Source of the DNA: Saccharopolyspora ipomoeae | Lineage (GTDB): Bacteria > Actinomycetota > Actinomycetes > Mycobacteriales > Pseudonocardiaceae | Direction: 5' to 3' | Length of the DNA stretch: 64,000 nucleotides | Assembly: GCF_029952525.1 (NCBI RefSeq) | Contig: NZ_JASAOF010000004.1 | Location: forward strand, 271,719 to 335,718 | Part shown: in pieces, positions 17,165-24,552 of the stretch | How positions within the stretch are numbered: position 1 is the first letter of the stretch | Layout of the letters: the number at the start of each line of letters is the position of its first letter | Position numbers and translations under genes: made by a program | The notes under the pieces: model-generated | The model's database searches: none | What the model saw: the letters and a program-made list of their open reading frames with translations, nothing else | What the model was told of the DNA's origin: nothing

Positions 17165-17240
17165 CCCTCACCACGGTGACCCGTGGTGAGTCACCACCAC
17201 CCCACGATGATCACCACCTCGCTCACCAGTGATCACCACC
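17165..17240. repeat. Cluster of TCACCAC-type short repeats
   Basis: Within 76 bp there are five TCACCA(C) boxes (17168, 17190, 17210, 17222, 17232), two embedded in TGATCACCAC, and the interrupted palindrome GGTGAC...GTCACC. It lies in a 400-bp gap (16941-17339) with no other feature. It could be operator sites or a transfer/replication locus of the island. Confidence 0.4.
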
Positions 17241-17339
17241 CATAACCGATCTTCCGCGTGGTGCTCTCGGGACCAGTGATTCTGGGGAGGACGCTGGCGG
17301 CATCGCGGTGGTGTCGCCGTTTCGACTCCAGCAGTCCTG

Positions 17340-17699
17340 CTAGCGCTCGGTTTCTTTGGGGTGCCCGGTCTTACAGCGTTCCAGCAGAACCCGTCCGGCG
17401 ACCTTGCCTTCTGGGGTTGGTTGGACGAAGTACCAGATTCGCCCACCGTTGGTGATCTTGTACTGCCAGCGCTCGTAGGTCTCCCCCTGGTAGGTGCCCG
17501 TGGCGTAGTCGGCGTGGAGGCGGTACTGGCGTTTGTCCTCGTGCGTGGGCGCGGTCGTGAGACGTTCCCACGCTTCTACGGTGGCGTTGCGGGCCGTCGC
17601 CAGGCAGTCCTGCCAGCCTTGTTGGGCTTCACGCGTGATGAACACGAGCTCGTACTCGACGCGCTTGAGCGGACGCTCGACCCGCGTCTTCTTACTCAT
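17340..17699 (-). CDS. RelE/HigB-type toxin of a type II toxin-antitoxin pair
   Basis: Basic protein of 119 residues: VEYELVFITREAQQGWQDCL, HADYATGTYQGETYERWQYK and NGGRIWYFVQPTPEGKVAGR, with the RelE-like fold pattern (basic, Trp/Tyr-rich strands, C-terminal Arg). Such toxins cleave mRNA at the ribosome. The start overlaps the end of the antitoxin gene by eight bases. Assigned by pattern and context; the exact subfamily is unsure. Confidence 0.75.
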   Translation of the reverse strand: MSKKTRVERPLKRVEYELVFITREAQQGWQDCLATARNATVEAWERLTTAPTHEDKRQYRLHADYATGTYQGETYERWQYKITNGGRIWYFVQPTPEGKVAGRVLLERCKTGHPKETER

Positions 17700-18156
17700 C
17701 CACGCGAGGGTCGTCGACGCCCGCCGCCTCGTCCAGGTACTCGAGATCGGAGCCATCCGGGGTTACTGCCGGATCGGCGTAGGCTTCCGCGGTTGCACGC
17801 CACGAGTTAAGGACGATGGTCAACCGCTCGAACCGGCCTACCGAGGCACACGCCCGCGCGACGCGCAGGAACTGCCCCACGAACTCGCGGCGGCGAGAGT
17901 CGGGCAGGAAGGCGATCCACGGGAAAGACAGCTCCAGCTTGTCGGCGAGGCGGTCGCAGGCCTCATCATCGAGCGAGGAAGCGATCAACTGCGCCAGAGC
18001 CTGCAGGGTGTCAATCTCCTGCTGTGCCTCCTTGGCCTTGGACAGGCGCAAGGTCTCGCCGTCCCGCCGATCGAGCAGCACGTCGCCAGCCTCAAGCTTG
18101 CTGACCACCTCACTAGGCGAACGGAGCAACTGAGAGAACGAAACCGTCGTAGTCAC
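17692..18156 (-). CDS. Phd/YefM-like antitoxin (prevent-host-death type)
   Basis: Protein of 154 residues from GTG 18156. The N-terminus TVSFSQLLRSPSEVVSKLEA followed by GDVLLDRRDGETLRLS has the Phd/YefM DNA-binding pattern; the rest is helical and ends acidic (DEAAGVDDPRVDE). It lies directly upstream of and overlaps the toxin, the usual order. A 9-bp palindrome nine bases upstream of its start is the likely autoregulatory operator. Confidence 0.75.
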   Translation of the reverse strand: MTTTVSFSQLLRSPSEVVSKLEAGDVLLDRRDGETLRLSKAKEAQQEIDTLQALAQLIASSLDDEACDRLADKLELSFPWIAFLPDSRRREFVGQFLRVARACASVGRFERLTIVLNSWRATAEAYADPAVTPDGSDLEYLDEAAGVDDPRVDE

Positions 18157-18164
18157 ACCTCCAT

Positions 18165-18186
18165 ACTTCAGAACAACTTCTGAAGT
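18165..18186. promoter_or_regulatory. Palindromic operator of the toxin-antitoxin operon
   Basis: Perfect inverted repeat ACTTCAGAA-CAAC-TTCTGAAGT, directly upstream of the antitoxin start. Phd-type antitoxins typically bind such sites to repress their own operon. Confidence 0.65.
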
Positions 18187-18343
18187 GTCAACACAAGAAC
18201 CCACCTGGCAACGGCCCAGCCCTCGGCTCGCCGAGCATCGCCGCAGGTCATACACATATCAACCACAGGAGGTGCAGGCCACCACACGGGAGTTGATCAG
18301 CCCGGACCTGCATCCCAGCGGCCGCAGGCTCGATATCGCGAGC

Positions 18344-18395
18344 TGTTCATTATGGATACCTCTGTTCATTTTGAATAACATGGGCCATAATGAAC
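18344..18395. promoter_or_regulatory. Inverted-repeat operator before the island HTH gene
   Basis: Arms GTTCATTATGG (18344-18354) and CCATAATGAAC (18385-18395) are perfect complements. Between them lies a further near-palindrome around TGTTCATTTTGAATAACA. The region is AT-rich against its surroundings and ends three bases before ATG 18398. Confidence 0.6.
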
Positions 18396-18397
18396 GC

Positions 18398-18811
18398 ATG
18401 ACGAACCGGATCAACGACATCGCCCGCATCGCCCACCCGCACCCCCGGGAAGGCGAGGTCACACCCACAGAGTTCTTCGACGACGCCGCCATCGAGGCGC
18501 AGGAACGCCGCGAAGACTACGCCGAGAACCTGCAGGCCCTGGTCGATGCCACCGACGACGACGAGCTGCTTGCCGCGCTGAGCACTGCGGCCGACCAGCG
18601 CCAACAAGCCGAGCGGCTCATCCGCGAGCTGTTGGCCTACGGCCGACACTTCACCGGCGGCACCCAGCCCGGCTACAGCTGGCACACCCTGGCCAAGGCC
18701 GCAGACCTGTCCTACGCCACCGCCCGCCGCCAGGTCAGCGACGACGATATCGCCGCGGTGCGCGAAGCCCTCGGCCTTTCCCCCGCGCCTGAGCAGGGCG
18801 AGGCGCTGTGA
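18398..18811 (+). CDS. Small helix-turn-helix protein
   Basis: Protein of 137 residues. Acidic N-terminal half, helical middle (ALSTAADQRQQAERLIRELL), then a sigma-like HTH, WHTLAKAADLSYATARRQVS. ATG 18398 lies just after the operator repeats; ATG 18380 would sit within them. Likely a DNA-binding regulator of the island, possibly autoregulated. Target unknown. Confidence 0.65.
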   Translation: MTNRINDIARIAHPHPREGEVTPTEFFDDAAIEAQERREDYAENLQALVDATDDDELLAALSTAADQRQQAERLIRELLAYGRHFTGGTQPGYSWHTLAKAADLSYATARRQVSDDDIAAVREALGLSPAPEQGEAL

Positions 18812-18922
18812 TCAGGCGAGCGGAATGGACCGTGGCTGGAGAACTGCCGCCAGCCGCTTGCTCGTTCTCACAGCCGCCGGGTAGCTCGTTCGGGAGGACG
18901 TTCCCTACACCACGATGCTCTT

Positions 18923-19204
18923 ATGAACGAGGTCGAACGGTGTCGCCTGCGGGCAGCAGCAGCATCCGATGGATTGAGCGCCCGCCTGTGCTCCGACTCA
19001 CAGGACGAGTCGGTGGCAAAGACAGCTCGCCATAGCCTGACTGACGCTCTCGCTGGCTACCGCCGAGCCCTTAACGCCCGCCAGGGCCGTCAGGCGACTC
19101 CTCAGCCTCAGAGAAGACATGAGGGACCCTGCCGACGCCCCACAGGAGTCATCGGGGGGCCATCTACGCCAAATGCACGTCCAAACAGCCGAAGCCGGGA
19201 GTAA
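18923..19204 (+). CDS. Doubtful small island protein (93 residues)
   Basis: Frame starting MNEVERCRLRAAAASDGLSA with a helical middle (HSLTDALAGYRRALNARQGR) and a Pro/Arg-rich tail of irregular composition. No good ribosome site. It could be a truncated gene next to the att site. Confidence 0.3.
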   Translation: MNEVERCRLRAAAASDGLSARLCSDSQDESVAKTARHSLTDALAGYRRALNARQGRQATPQPQRRHEGPCRRPTGVIGGPSTPNARPNSRSRE

Positions 19205-19235
19205 AAGCCTGTTCAGGAGCCATCTGGCCGAGAGC

Positions 19236-19286
19236 CTGTAAATCAGCCGGCATTGCCTTCGGAGGTTCGAATCCTCCACCCGGCAC
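19236..19286 (+). other. Attachment site, right copy (tRNA-Tyr 3' duplicate)
   Basis: Exact 51-bp copy of 14319-14369. The bases upstream do not form the 5' half of a tRNA, so this is not a functional gene. Confidence 0.9.
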
Positions 19287-19291
19287 TCCGA

Positions 19292-19335
19292 GACGGCCCC
19301 CTGATCAGCGCACAAGCGATCAGGGGGCCGTTTCG
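19292..19335 (+). terminator. Terminator beyond the right attachment site
   Basis: Perfect stem ACGGCCCCCTGATC / GATCAGGGGGCCGT followed by TTCG. Probably the original tRNA-Tyr terminator before integration. Confidence 0.8.
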
Positions 19336-19401
19336 CGTTGTACTGCTGCGTGCGGCGGCTACCGGCTCGGTGCGACTGGCGGTGGTCGATCAGTGGTCAT
19401 G

Positions 19402-19445
19402 TCCCGCGCGGGCCCGGACGGGATGGCGTCTGGGCCCGCGCGGGA
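19402..19445 (-). terminator. Hairpin after the methyltransferase gene
   Basis: Perfect 14-bp arms TCCCGCGCGGGCCC and GGGCCCGCGCGGGA, ten bases past the methyltransferase stop. No U-tract, as is common in actinobacteria. Confidence 0.6.
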
Positions 19446-19454
19446 CTGTGCTCG

Positions 19455-20222
19455 TCAGCGCTTCATGAGGGCGAAGACGCCCCAGCCGAGGTACTCACGC
19501 CCGTAACGGGAGTAGTGGGCGGGCTCGGTGTTGAGCTCTTCCCGCACCTCGGGGGCGAGTTCGTCGTCCGGGTTCCGGTCCAGCCAGCGGCGCATGTTGA
19601 GCCACTGGGCCGCGGCGTAGCGGTCCCAGCTGTCCTGGTCGGCCAGCATCATTTCCACGACGTCGTACCCGAGTTCCTGGAACTGCTCGATCAGTTCCGG
19701 GAGGAGCAGGAAATCGGCGATGGACGTCGCGTGGCATGCCTTGGCGGTCTCCTCGTCCGGAGGGGTCTGCCGCCAGTACGGCTCGCCGATCAGCATCAGC
19801 CCTCCGGGACGGAGACTGCGCTCGAGCAGTTCGGCCGTTCCGGCGACGCCGGTTCCGATCCAGGTGGCGCCGACGCAGGCGGCCAGATCGACGGGCTCGT
19901 CCGCGACATGCCCTGCGGCGTCACCGTGGATGAACTCGACCCGGTCAGCGACGCCGAGTTCGGCAGCGCGAGCTTGAGCGTGCTCGGTGAAGACCGTGCT
20001 GATGTCCACCCCGGTGCCGGTGAAGCCGAGGTCACGCGCCCAAGTGCACAGCATCTCGCCCGAGCCGCTGGCTAGGTCGAGCACCCGTGTCCCGGGGGCG
20101 AGGCGAAGCGATTCGCCCAGCGCGGCCAACTTGTCCGCGCTCAGCGGGTTGTGGATGCGATGACCGCTCTCGCGGATGGTGAAGATGCGAGGAAGGTCCA
20201 CGACCTGATTCCTTTCCGTCAT
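19455..20222 (-). CDS. Class I SAM-dependent methyltransferase
   Basis: Protein of 255 residues. Motif I VLDLASGSGE (47-56), acidic loop GTGVDIS, motif with FIHGDAAG, and motif III-like LRPGGLMLIGEPYW. A mixed C-terminal cap follows. Substrate unknown; there is no Erm or UbiE signature. Its ATG overlaps the stop of an rsgA C-terminal fragment (ATGA), so it may be read from an upstream transcript. It lies just outside the island. Confidence 0.85.
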   Translation of the reverse strand: MTERNQVVDLPRIFTIRESGHRIHNPLSADKLAALGESLRLAPGTRVLDLASGSGEMLCTWARDLGFTGTGVDISTVFTEHAQARAAELGVADRVEFIHGDAAGHVADEPVDLAACVGATWIGTGVAGTAELLERSLRPGGLMLIGEPYWRQTPPDEETAKACHATSIADFLLLPELIEQFQELGYDVVEMMLADQDSWDRYAAAQWLNMRRWLDRNPDDELAPEVREELNTEPAHYSRYGREYLGWGVFALMKR

Positions 20223-20620
20223 GACTTGAAGTGCGGGGATTTCTTGAGGGCGCGCACTCGGCGTGCGATCTGCTTCTTCGGCCGCTCAAGCTCGGCGCGC
20301 AACCGCGCGTCGGTGCGGGCGGCGGCATAGGTGTTCTTCCGCTGCAGCCGGTAGTAGCTGTCCAGGCGCCGCCGGGTGAGATGGCAGTCCCTCGATGACG
20401 GACAGCACCGCGCAACCCGGCTCGGCGGAATGGGCGCAGTCCGCGAAGCGGTAGTCCTGCGCCAGCTCGGTGATCTCAGCGAAGGTCTGGTCCAGGCCCT
20501 CGTCAGCCTCGTGCAGGCCGACGCCACACAGGCCAGGGGTGTCCAGCTGCACCCCGCCGTGTGGCAGCGGCAGCAGCCCCAGCCGTAGTCGGCCAGAGTC
20601 AGGACGCGCTCACGGGAGAG
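20219..20620 (-). pseudogene. rsgA C-terminal fragment, frameshifted
   Basis: Two frames together spell the C-terminus of ribosome small-subunit GTPase RsgA: LDTPGLCGVGLHEADEGLDQ and TFAEITELAQDYRFADCAHS in one, then RRLDSYYRLQRKN and RLRAELERPKKQIARRVRAL in the other. The shift occurs near 20400. The P-loop, the OB domain and the first Cys of the zinc motif (Tyr here) are missing. Its stop overlaps the methyltransferase start. Confidence 0.75.
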
Positions 20621-20734
20621 TGCAGGTTGGCGTGAAGTGGGTTGATGAAACAACGTGGAGACCCTTGATCGGGGGCCTCGCCGGACGACAGGCGTGCCGC
20701 AAGCGCTCCTACGAAGGAGGAAGGCAGACGAAGG

Positions 20735-20803
20735 TCAGGACGAGGCCCGGGAAGTGAGGATGATCCGGGCACCGCGCACAGCGGTCGTCTCCACGACAGT
20801 CAT
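20735..20803 (-). CDS. Possible 22-residue peptide with a perfect ribosome site
   Basis: ATG 20803 follows GAAGGAGGTGAG and overlaps the stop of the AraC fragment (TGATG). The peptide begins MTVVETTAVRGARII and ends at TGA 20735. It could be a leader peptide or the N-terminus of a deleted gene. Confidence 0.3.
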   Translation of the reverse strand: MTVVETTAVRGARIILTSRASS

Positions 20804-21090
20804 CAACTCACCTCCTTCAATCTCCACAAGCGAACCAGTTTCGCTGTTGCAACCACAATAGCACCAGCCCATACCGCATTTGTGCGGCAGCACCAAGGGC
20901 AGAACCTGAGCTGCGGTTGTGATCGCAGGGGGCCTCCGTCTCGGCGCACGTCACCAGGCCCGGCGCCGTGCACCGCCCGGAACGCGCGACCGAACGCCTC
21001 GCTGGAGCCGTAGCCGTGCCGGACGGCGATGCTCAGCAGGTCCTCCTCGCCCCGAACGATGTCGGCGGCGGCAACGGTGGTCGCCGAAGG
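20804..21090 (-). pseudogene. AraC-family regulator fragment
   Basis: One frame reads DIVRGEEDLLSIAVRHGYGS, SEAFGRAFRAVHGAGPGDVR and RRDGGPLRSQPQLRF, which is the second helix-turn-helix and linker of AraC/Rob-type regulators with a C-terminal effector domain. The first HTH and the whole effector domain are absent; after LRF the frame degenerates. Confidence 0.6.
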
Positions 21091-21173
21091 CGATGCTGGC
21101 TGATTTGCCGGCCGTCAAGCGGATGCTGTTCGAGTGCCGGTCCCAGGCACGTCCCCGGGACCGGCAGCGGGGA

Positions 21174-21932
21174 TCAACCCGCGGTGGTGCGGTTGATCCA
21201 ATCCCGGTGGGCGGTCAGGTCGGTGTAGATCCCCGGGCCGGTCGCGCACTGCGGGTTGGCGTCACCGTCGCGGCTGGTCGCCCCGATCAGCTCCCACTGC
21301 CCGGGGCGTCCCTTGATCTGCGGCCCACCGGAGTCGAGCATGCACGCCTGAGCGTTCTCGGTGGGGCTGTCGGTGCACAGCTCGTTGTCCGGGTTGTAGT
21401 TCTCGCTGCACCGGTCGTCTGCGACGAGCTCGGTGTCCAATTCCTGCAGCACGATCGGCACGTCCGGGCACTCGCTGCCGTCCTCGCAGGTCATGCCCCA
21501 ACCGAGAATCCGGGTGGCGGTGCCTTCCGGTCCGGGATCGGCGGCGACCTCGATGGGTTGCGCGTTCACCGGGTGATCCAGCTTCATCACCGCCACGTCG
21601 TCGTGGAACGGCTCGTAGGAGAAGTTCGGGTGCGCGATGACCTCGGTGACCTCTGCTTCCTCGCCCTTCGTGCGGTCGCGGTCGCCGACTCGCACCGACA
21701 GCTGCTGCGGATCGAGGTTCACCGTGCAGTGCCCGGCGGTCACGATCCAGTCCGGTTTGATCAGAGACGCACCGCAGTAGTGGTGCCCGTCCTTGAGAAC
21801 GCTCACCATGAACGGGTACTCCGCCGTGGCGTCGTGCCCGCCGATGATCCCCGATGCCGGTGGCGCCAATGCCGTGGTGAGCACGATCGCCAACGCCGCT
21901 CCGCCCCATCCGACCTTGCCGGGCTTGACCAT
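21174..21932 (-). CDS. Secreted trypsin-like serine protease (S1) with altered oxyanion position
   Basis: Exported protease of 252 residues. Signal peptide 1-28, then activation-type N-terminus IIGGHDA. Catalytic triad: His68 in VTAGHC, Asp112 in HDDVAVMKL, Ser201 in CMLDSGGP. The residue before the catalytic Asp-Ser, normally the oxyanion Gly193 (CMGDSGGP in chymotrypsin), is Leu199. Eight further cysteines could form disulfides. ATG 21932 has AGGAGG at a proper distance. Stands alone. It may be a zymogen, a reduced-activity protease or a binding protein. Confidence 0.92.
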   Translation of the reverse strand: MVKPGKVGWGGAALAIVLTTALAPPASGIIGGHDATAEYPFMVSVLKDGHHYCGASLIKPDWIVTAGHCTVNLDPQQLSVRVGDRDRTKGEEAEVTEVIAHPNFSYEPFHDDVAVMKLDHPVNAQPIEVAADPGPEGTATRILGWGMTCEDGSECPDVPIVLQELDTELVADDRCSENYNPDNELCTDSPTENAQACMLDSGGPQIKGRPGQWELIGATSRDGDANPQCATGPGIYTDLTAHRDWINRTTAG

Positions 21933-22140
21933 GTCCGATCCTCCTGACGTTCCCGCAAATCCGGTCGGACACCAAGCTATGGAGCGGCTGCGGGAACGGG
22001 ATCGGCTCAACGGCCACGTGATCTAGTACTTCCGGCCAACCTTCCCGAGGCGAAGCCGGGAGTTTCAGCGACTGGCACGACCTCTCCTCCTGCACCGCCG
22101 AGCCCCGATCACGCCACGTCCGGGCTCGCGGGTTCGTCGT

Positions 22141-22180
22141 CGCCGAGCGCTCCTGGCCAGCTGGACAGGAGCGCTCGGCG
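22141..22180 (-). terminator. Hairpin after the SnoaL-like gene
   Basis: CGCCGAGCGCTCCTG and its perfect complement with a 10-nt loop, seven bases from the SnoaL-like stop. Also usable for the protease side. Confidence 0.55.
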
Positions 22181-22186
22181 ATGGGT

Positions 22187-22609
22187 TCAGCTCGATGGGG
22201 GTTGGGCGATCGGGGTGTTCTGGGCGGCGGCCAGCCACCAGCGGCCGTCTCGCTCGATCAGCGTGTAGAGCGCCATCTCCGAGAAGCCCGTGCCGTCCAG
22301 CGCCTGCCTGCGGATGTGCGCGACCGCGACGCCGGGTGCCGGGGCGAGCACGTTGACGACCTCGAACCGCGACCGCGGTGCGACGGCCGCGGCCATCAGC
22401 CGGTGGTGCGCGGCGGACAGCTCCTCGAACCTGTCCAGGGTCGCGCCGTACGGGCTGCCCCACATCACGTCCGCGGCGAACGAGCGGTCGTAGACGTCCG
22501 CGTCGCCGCTGTCGAGCCCCTTCTGCAGCTCGGCGGCGAAACTCCCCACCACAGCCTCCGCAACGGCCTGCGCCGCGGGGTCGTTCAGGTTCGGTCGCAC
22601 GTCGTTCAT
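22187..22609 (-). CDS. SnoaL/NTF2-like (SgcJ/EcaC-type) protein
   Basis: Small alpha+beta barrel protein of 140 residues: FAAELQKGLDSGDADVYDRS, FAADVMWGSPYGATLDRFEE, and C-terminal LYTLIERDGRWWLAAAQNTP, the DUF4440-type pattern. Catalytic role unknown; many such proteins are cyclases, isomerases or simple binding modules. ATG 22609 follows AGGAGG by nine bases. Confidence 0.85.
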   Translation of the reverse strand: MNDVRPNLNDPAAQAVAEAVVGSFAAELQKGLDSGDADVYDRSFAADVMWGSPYGATLDRFEELSAAHHRLMAAAVAPRSRFEVVNVLAPAPGVAVAHIRRQALDGTGFSEMALYTLIERDGRWWLAAAQNTPIAQPPSS

Positions 22610-22809
22610 GGTCACCGGCCTCCTCTTCGATCAGGTACACCACGACGCTAGAACTTCGAGTTAACTGGAGATCAAGCCCGCGCCGCTCAAACAGGAGTGC
22701 AGGCGGCCCTCTTGGGAAAACCCCAACAGGGCTGTCGAACGTACATGCGAATAGGTGGTGAGTTCACCCGTTAAGCTCTCGCGGCGGGTTTTCGGTGGGA
22801 GGTGCGCGG

Positions 22810-23400
22810 GTGGGTTTGGGTGTGGTGGTTGAGGCGGTCGGGATGTTCGCCGTGACGAACGTCGATGACCTGCTGGTACTGGCGTTGTTCTACGGGCAGG
22901 TCACCGGGCCGGGTGGTGCGCTGCGGATCGCGGTCGGTCAGTACCTCGGGTTCGGGGCGATCCTGGCCGTCGCGGTGGTCGGGGCGTTGGGGGCGGAGCT
23001 GCTTCCCGCAGCCTTCATCCCCTACCTCGGCCTGCTGCCGGTCGCGCTGGGGATTCGGGCCGGCTGGAGCGCGTGGCGGGATCGCGACGACGAGGGCGAG
23101 GTGCCCGCGTCCGGTGGTGGTCCGAGCGCGTCCGCGGTGGCAGCGGTGACCTTCGCCGGCGGTGGCGACAACATCGGCGTGTACGTGCCCGTGTTCGCCA
23201 CCGCCGGAACCGGTGGCATGGCCGTGTTCACCAGCGTTTTCCTGAGCCTGGTCGCGGTGTGGTGCGCGACGGGCAGGTACCTCGCCACCCGCCCGATGAT
23301 CGCTCGCACGCTCTCCCGCTGGGGTCACTTCGCGCTGCCCGCGGTGCTGATCGTCATCGGCTTGACGATCCTCGTCCGGGGCGGCGCGTTCGGGTTGTGA
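22810..23400 (+). CDS. CadD-like cadmium-resistance-type transporter
   Basis: Membrane protein of 196 residues with about six helices. Two repeats each carry an N/D motif: FAVTNVDDLLVLALFYGQ near the N-terminus and FAGGGDNIGVYVPVFA in the second half, as in CadD of the LysE superfamily. GTG 22810 has GGAGG seven bases upstream. No metal regulator (ArsR/MerR) is adjacent, so the substrate is uncertain. Confidence 0.85.
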   Translation: MGLGVVVEAVGMFAVTNVDDLLVLALFYGQVTGPGGALRIAVGQYLGFGAILAVAVVGALGAELLPAAFIPYLGLLPVALGIRAGWSAWRDRDDEGEVPASGGGPSASAVAAVTFAGGGDNIGVYVPVFATAGTGGMAVFTSVFLSLVAVWCATGRYLATRPMIARTLSRWGHFALPAVLIVIGLTILVRGGAFGL

Positions 23401-23414
23401 GCGAGGATGACCGG

Positions 23415-23807
23415 ATGCGGATCTCCCTGGTTTCTCTCGTGGTGGACGACTACGACTTGGCGATCGAGTTCTTCGTCGGCGTTCTGGGGTTCGAGTTGGT
23501 GGAGGATTCCCCTTCGCTGACCAACGACGGGCGGGCCAAGCGGTGGGTCGTGGTGCGGCCGCCGAACGCCGAGAGCGGGTTGCTGCTGGCGCAGGCCGAC
23601 GGGGACGCGCAGGTCGCCGCCACGGGGAACCAGACCGGAGGCCGGGTGGGGTTCTTCCTGCAGGTGGACGACTTCGACGGGCAGCACCGGCGGATGGTCG
23701 AGGCCGGGGTGGAGTTCCTCGGCGAGCCCCGGAGCGAGCCGTACGGGCGGGTGGTGGTGTTCCGCGACATCGCGGGTAACAAGTGGGACCTGCTCGGCCC
23801 CCGGTAG
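23415..23807 (+). CDS. Glyoxalase/VOC-family protein
   Basis: Single VOC module pair of 130 residues: ISLVSLVVDDYDLAIEFFVG, LGFELVEDSP, FFLQVDDFDGQHRRMVEAGV and VVVFRDIAGNKWDLLGPR. The putative metal ligands (His/Glu) of glyoxalase I are only partly kept, so function is open. ATG 23415 follows GAGG by eight bases; GTG 23397 would overlap the transporter stop in GTGA. Likely cotranscribed with the transporter. Confidence 0.85.
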   Translation: MRISLVSLVVDDYDLAIEFFVGVLGFELVEDSPSLTNDGRAKRWVVVRPPNAESGLLLAQADGDAQVAATGNQTGGRVGFFLQVDDFDGQHRRMVEAGVEFLGEPRSEPYGRVVVFRDIAGNKWDLLGPR

Positions 23808-23853
23808 CGTGTTCAGTCAGACCTGAACAGCGCGCACTTGGGAGGTAGTCAAG

Positions 23854-24345
23854 GTGGCAAACCCGTCCTTCGACGTGGTCAGCAAGGTGGATCACCAGGA
23901 GGTGGACAACGCGCTGAACCAGGCGGCCAAGGAGCTCGCCAACCGGTTCGACTTCCGGGGCACCGGGACCAAGATCTCCTGGTCCGGCGAGGACGCCGTC
24001 GTCCTGGAGTCGGAGACCGAGGAGCGCTGCAAGGCCGCGATCGACGTCTTCAAGGAAAAGCTGATCAAGCGGAACATCTCGCTGAAGGCCCTGGACATGG
24101 GCGAGCCGGCGAGCTCCGGCCAGATCTACAAGGTCACCGGCAAGATCGTGCAGGGCATCTCGCAGGACATCGCGAAGAAGATCTCCAAGAAGGTCCGCGA
24201 CGAGGGTCCCAAGGGCGTTCAGGCGCAGATCCAGGGCGACGCACTGCGGGTGTCCGGCAAGAAGAAGGACGACCTGCAGGCGGTCATCTCGCTGCTGAAG
24301 TCCTCCGACTTCGACGTGGCGCTGCAGTTCGAGAACTACCGGTAA
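23854..24345 (+). CDS. yajQ: YajQ family (UPF0234) nucleotide-binding protein
   Basis: Protein of 163 residues with two ferredoxin-like halves: [34 protein letters not shown] and the C-terminal [20 protein letters not shown]. Family members bind RNA or cyclic-di-GMP (shown in Xanthomonas); its role in actinobacteria is undefined. GTG start after GGGAGG. Ends at a good terminator. Confidence 0.95.
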   Translation: MANPSFDVVSKVDHQEVDNALNQAAKELANRFDFRGTGTKISWSGEDAVVLESETEERCKAAIDVFKEKLIKRNISLKALDMGEPASSGQIYKVTGKIVQGISQDIAKKISKKVRDEGPKGVQAQIQGDALRVSGKKKDDLQAVISLLKSSDFDVALQFENYR

Positions 24346-24360
24346 CCCCCTGGCACCTCT

Positions 24361-24400
24361 GGCCCCGTTCCGCCGGACCGACCGGCGGAACGGGCCTCTT
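24361..24400 (+). terminator. yajQ terminator
   Basis: GCCCCGTTCCGCCG stem closing with CGGCGGAACGGGCC, followed by TCTT. Confidence 0.8.
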
Positions 24401-24552
24401 CGCGCTCGGACCGGCACGCGCGTGGCGGGTTCGTGCCACGGAACACCTCGCACGGGCTCGGGCCCGACCGCGGGCCTCCGCGCTGGCTACCCTCGTGCGA
24501 GGGTTCGTCCGCCGGACGAGCCGGTGCGACTAGAGGTTCAGTGGAGGCTTGT

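Larger units (their letters stand above)
14319..19286. mobile_element. tRNA-Tyr-integrated island, about 4.9 kb, no integrase seen
   Basis: Bounded by perfect 51-bp direct repeats of the tRNA-Tyr 3' end. This is the hallmark of tyrosine-recombinase integration by actinomycete integrative elements. The cargo comprises a GntR regulator, two unknown small genes, a Phd/RelE-type toxin-antitoxin pair, an HTH protein, a small membrane protein and decayed frames. No integrase, excisionase, replication initiator or FtsK-like transfer gene can be read, so it is a remnant or depends on a helper element. Confidence 0.85.

Noticed and set aside
17165..17240. CRISPR-like array
   Set aside because: Repeat units are only seven to ten bases with irregular spacing and no spacers or cas genes.
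19236..19286. Second tRNA-Tyr gene
   Set aside because: Only the 3' 51 bases are present; no acceptor 5' strand or D-arm precedes them. It is the duplicated attachment site.
19455..20222. Erm-type rRNA methyltransferase with leader peptide attenuation
   Set aside because: The sequence lacks the Erm N-x-P-Y/F type motif and other rRNA methylase signatures; the small upstream ORF is separated by rsgA debris.
22771..24453. 560-residue minus-strand frame through the transporter, VOC and yajQ genes
   Set aside because: Antisense to three recognisable genes; Arg/His/Gly-rich with no domain.
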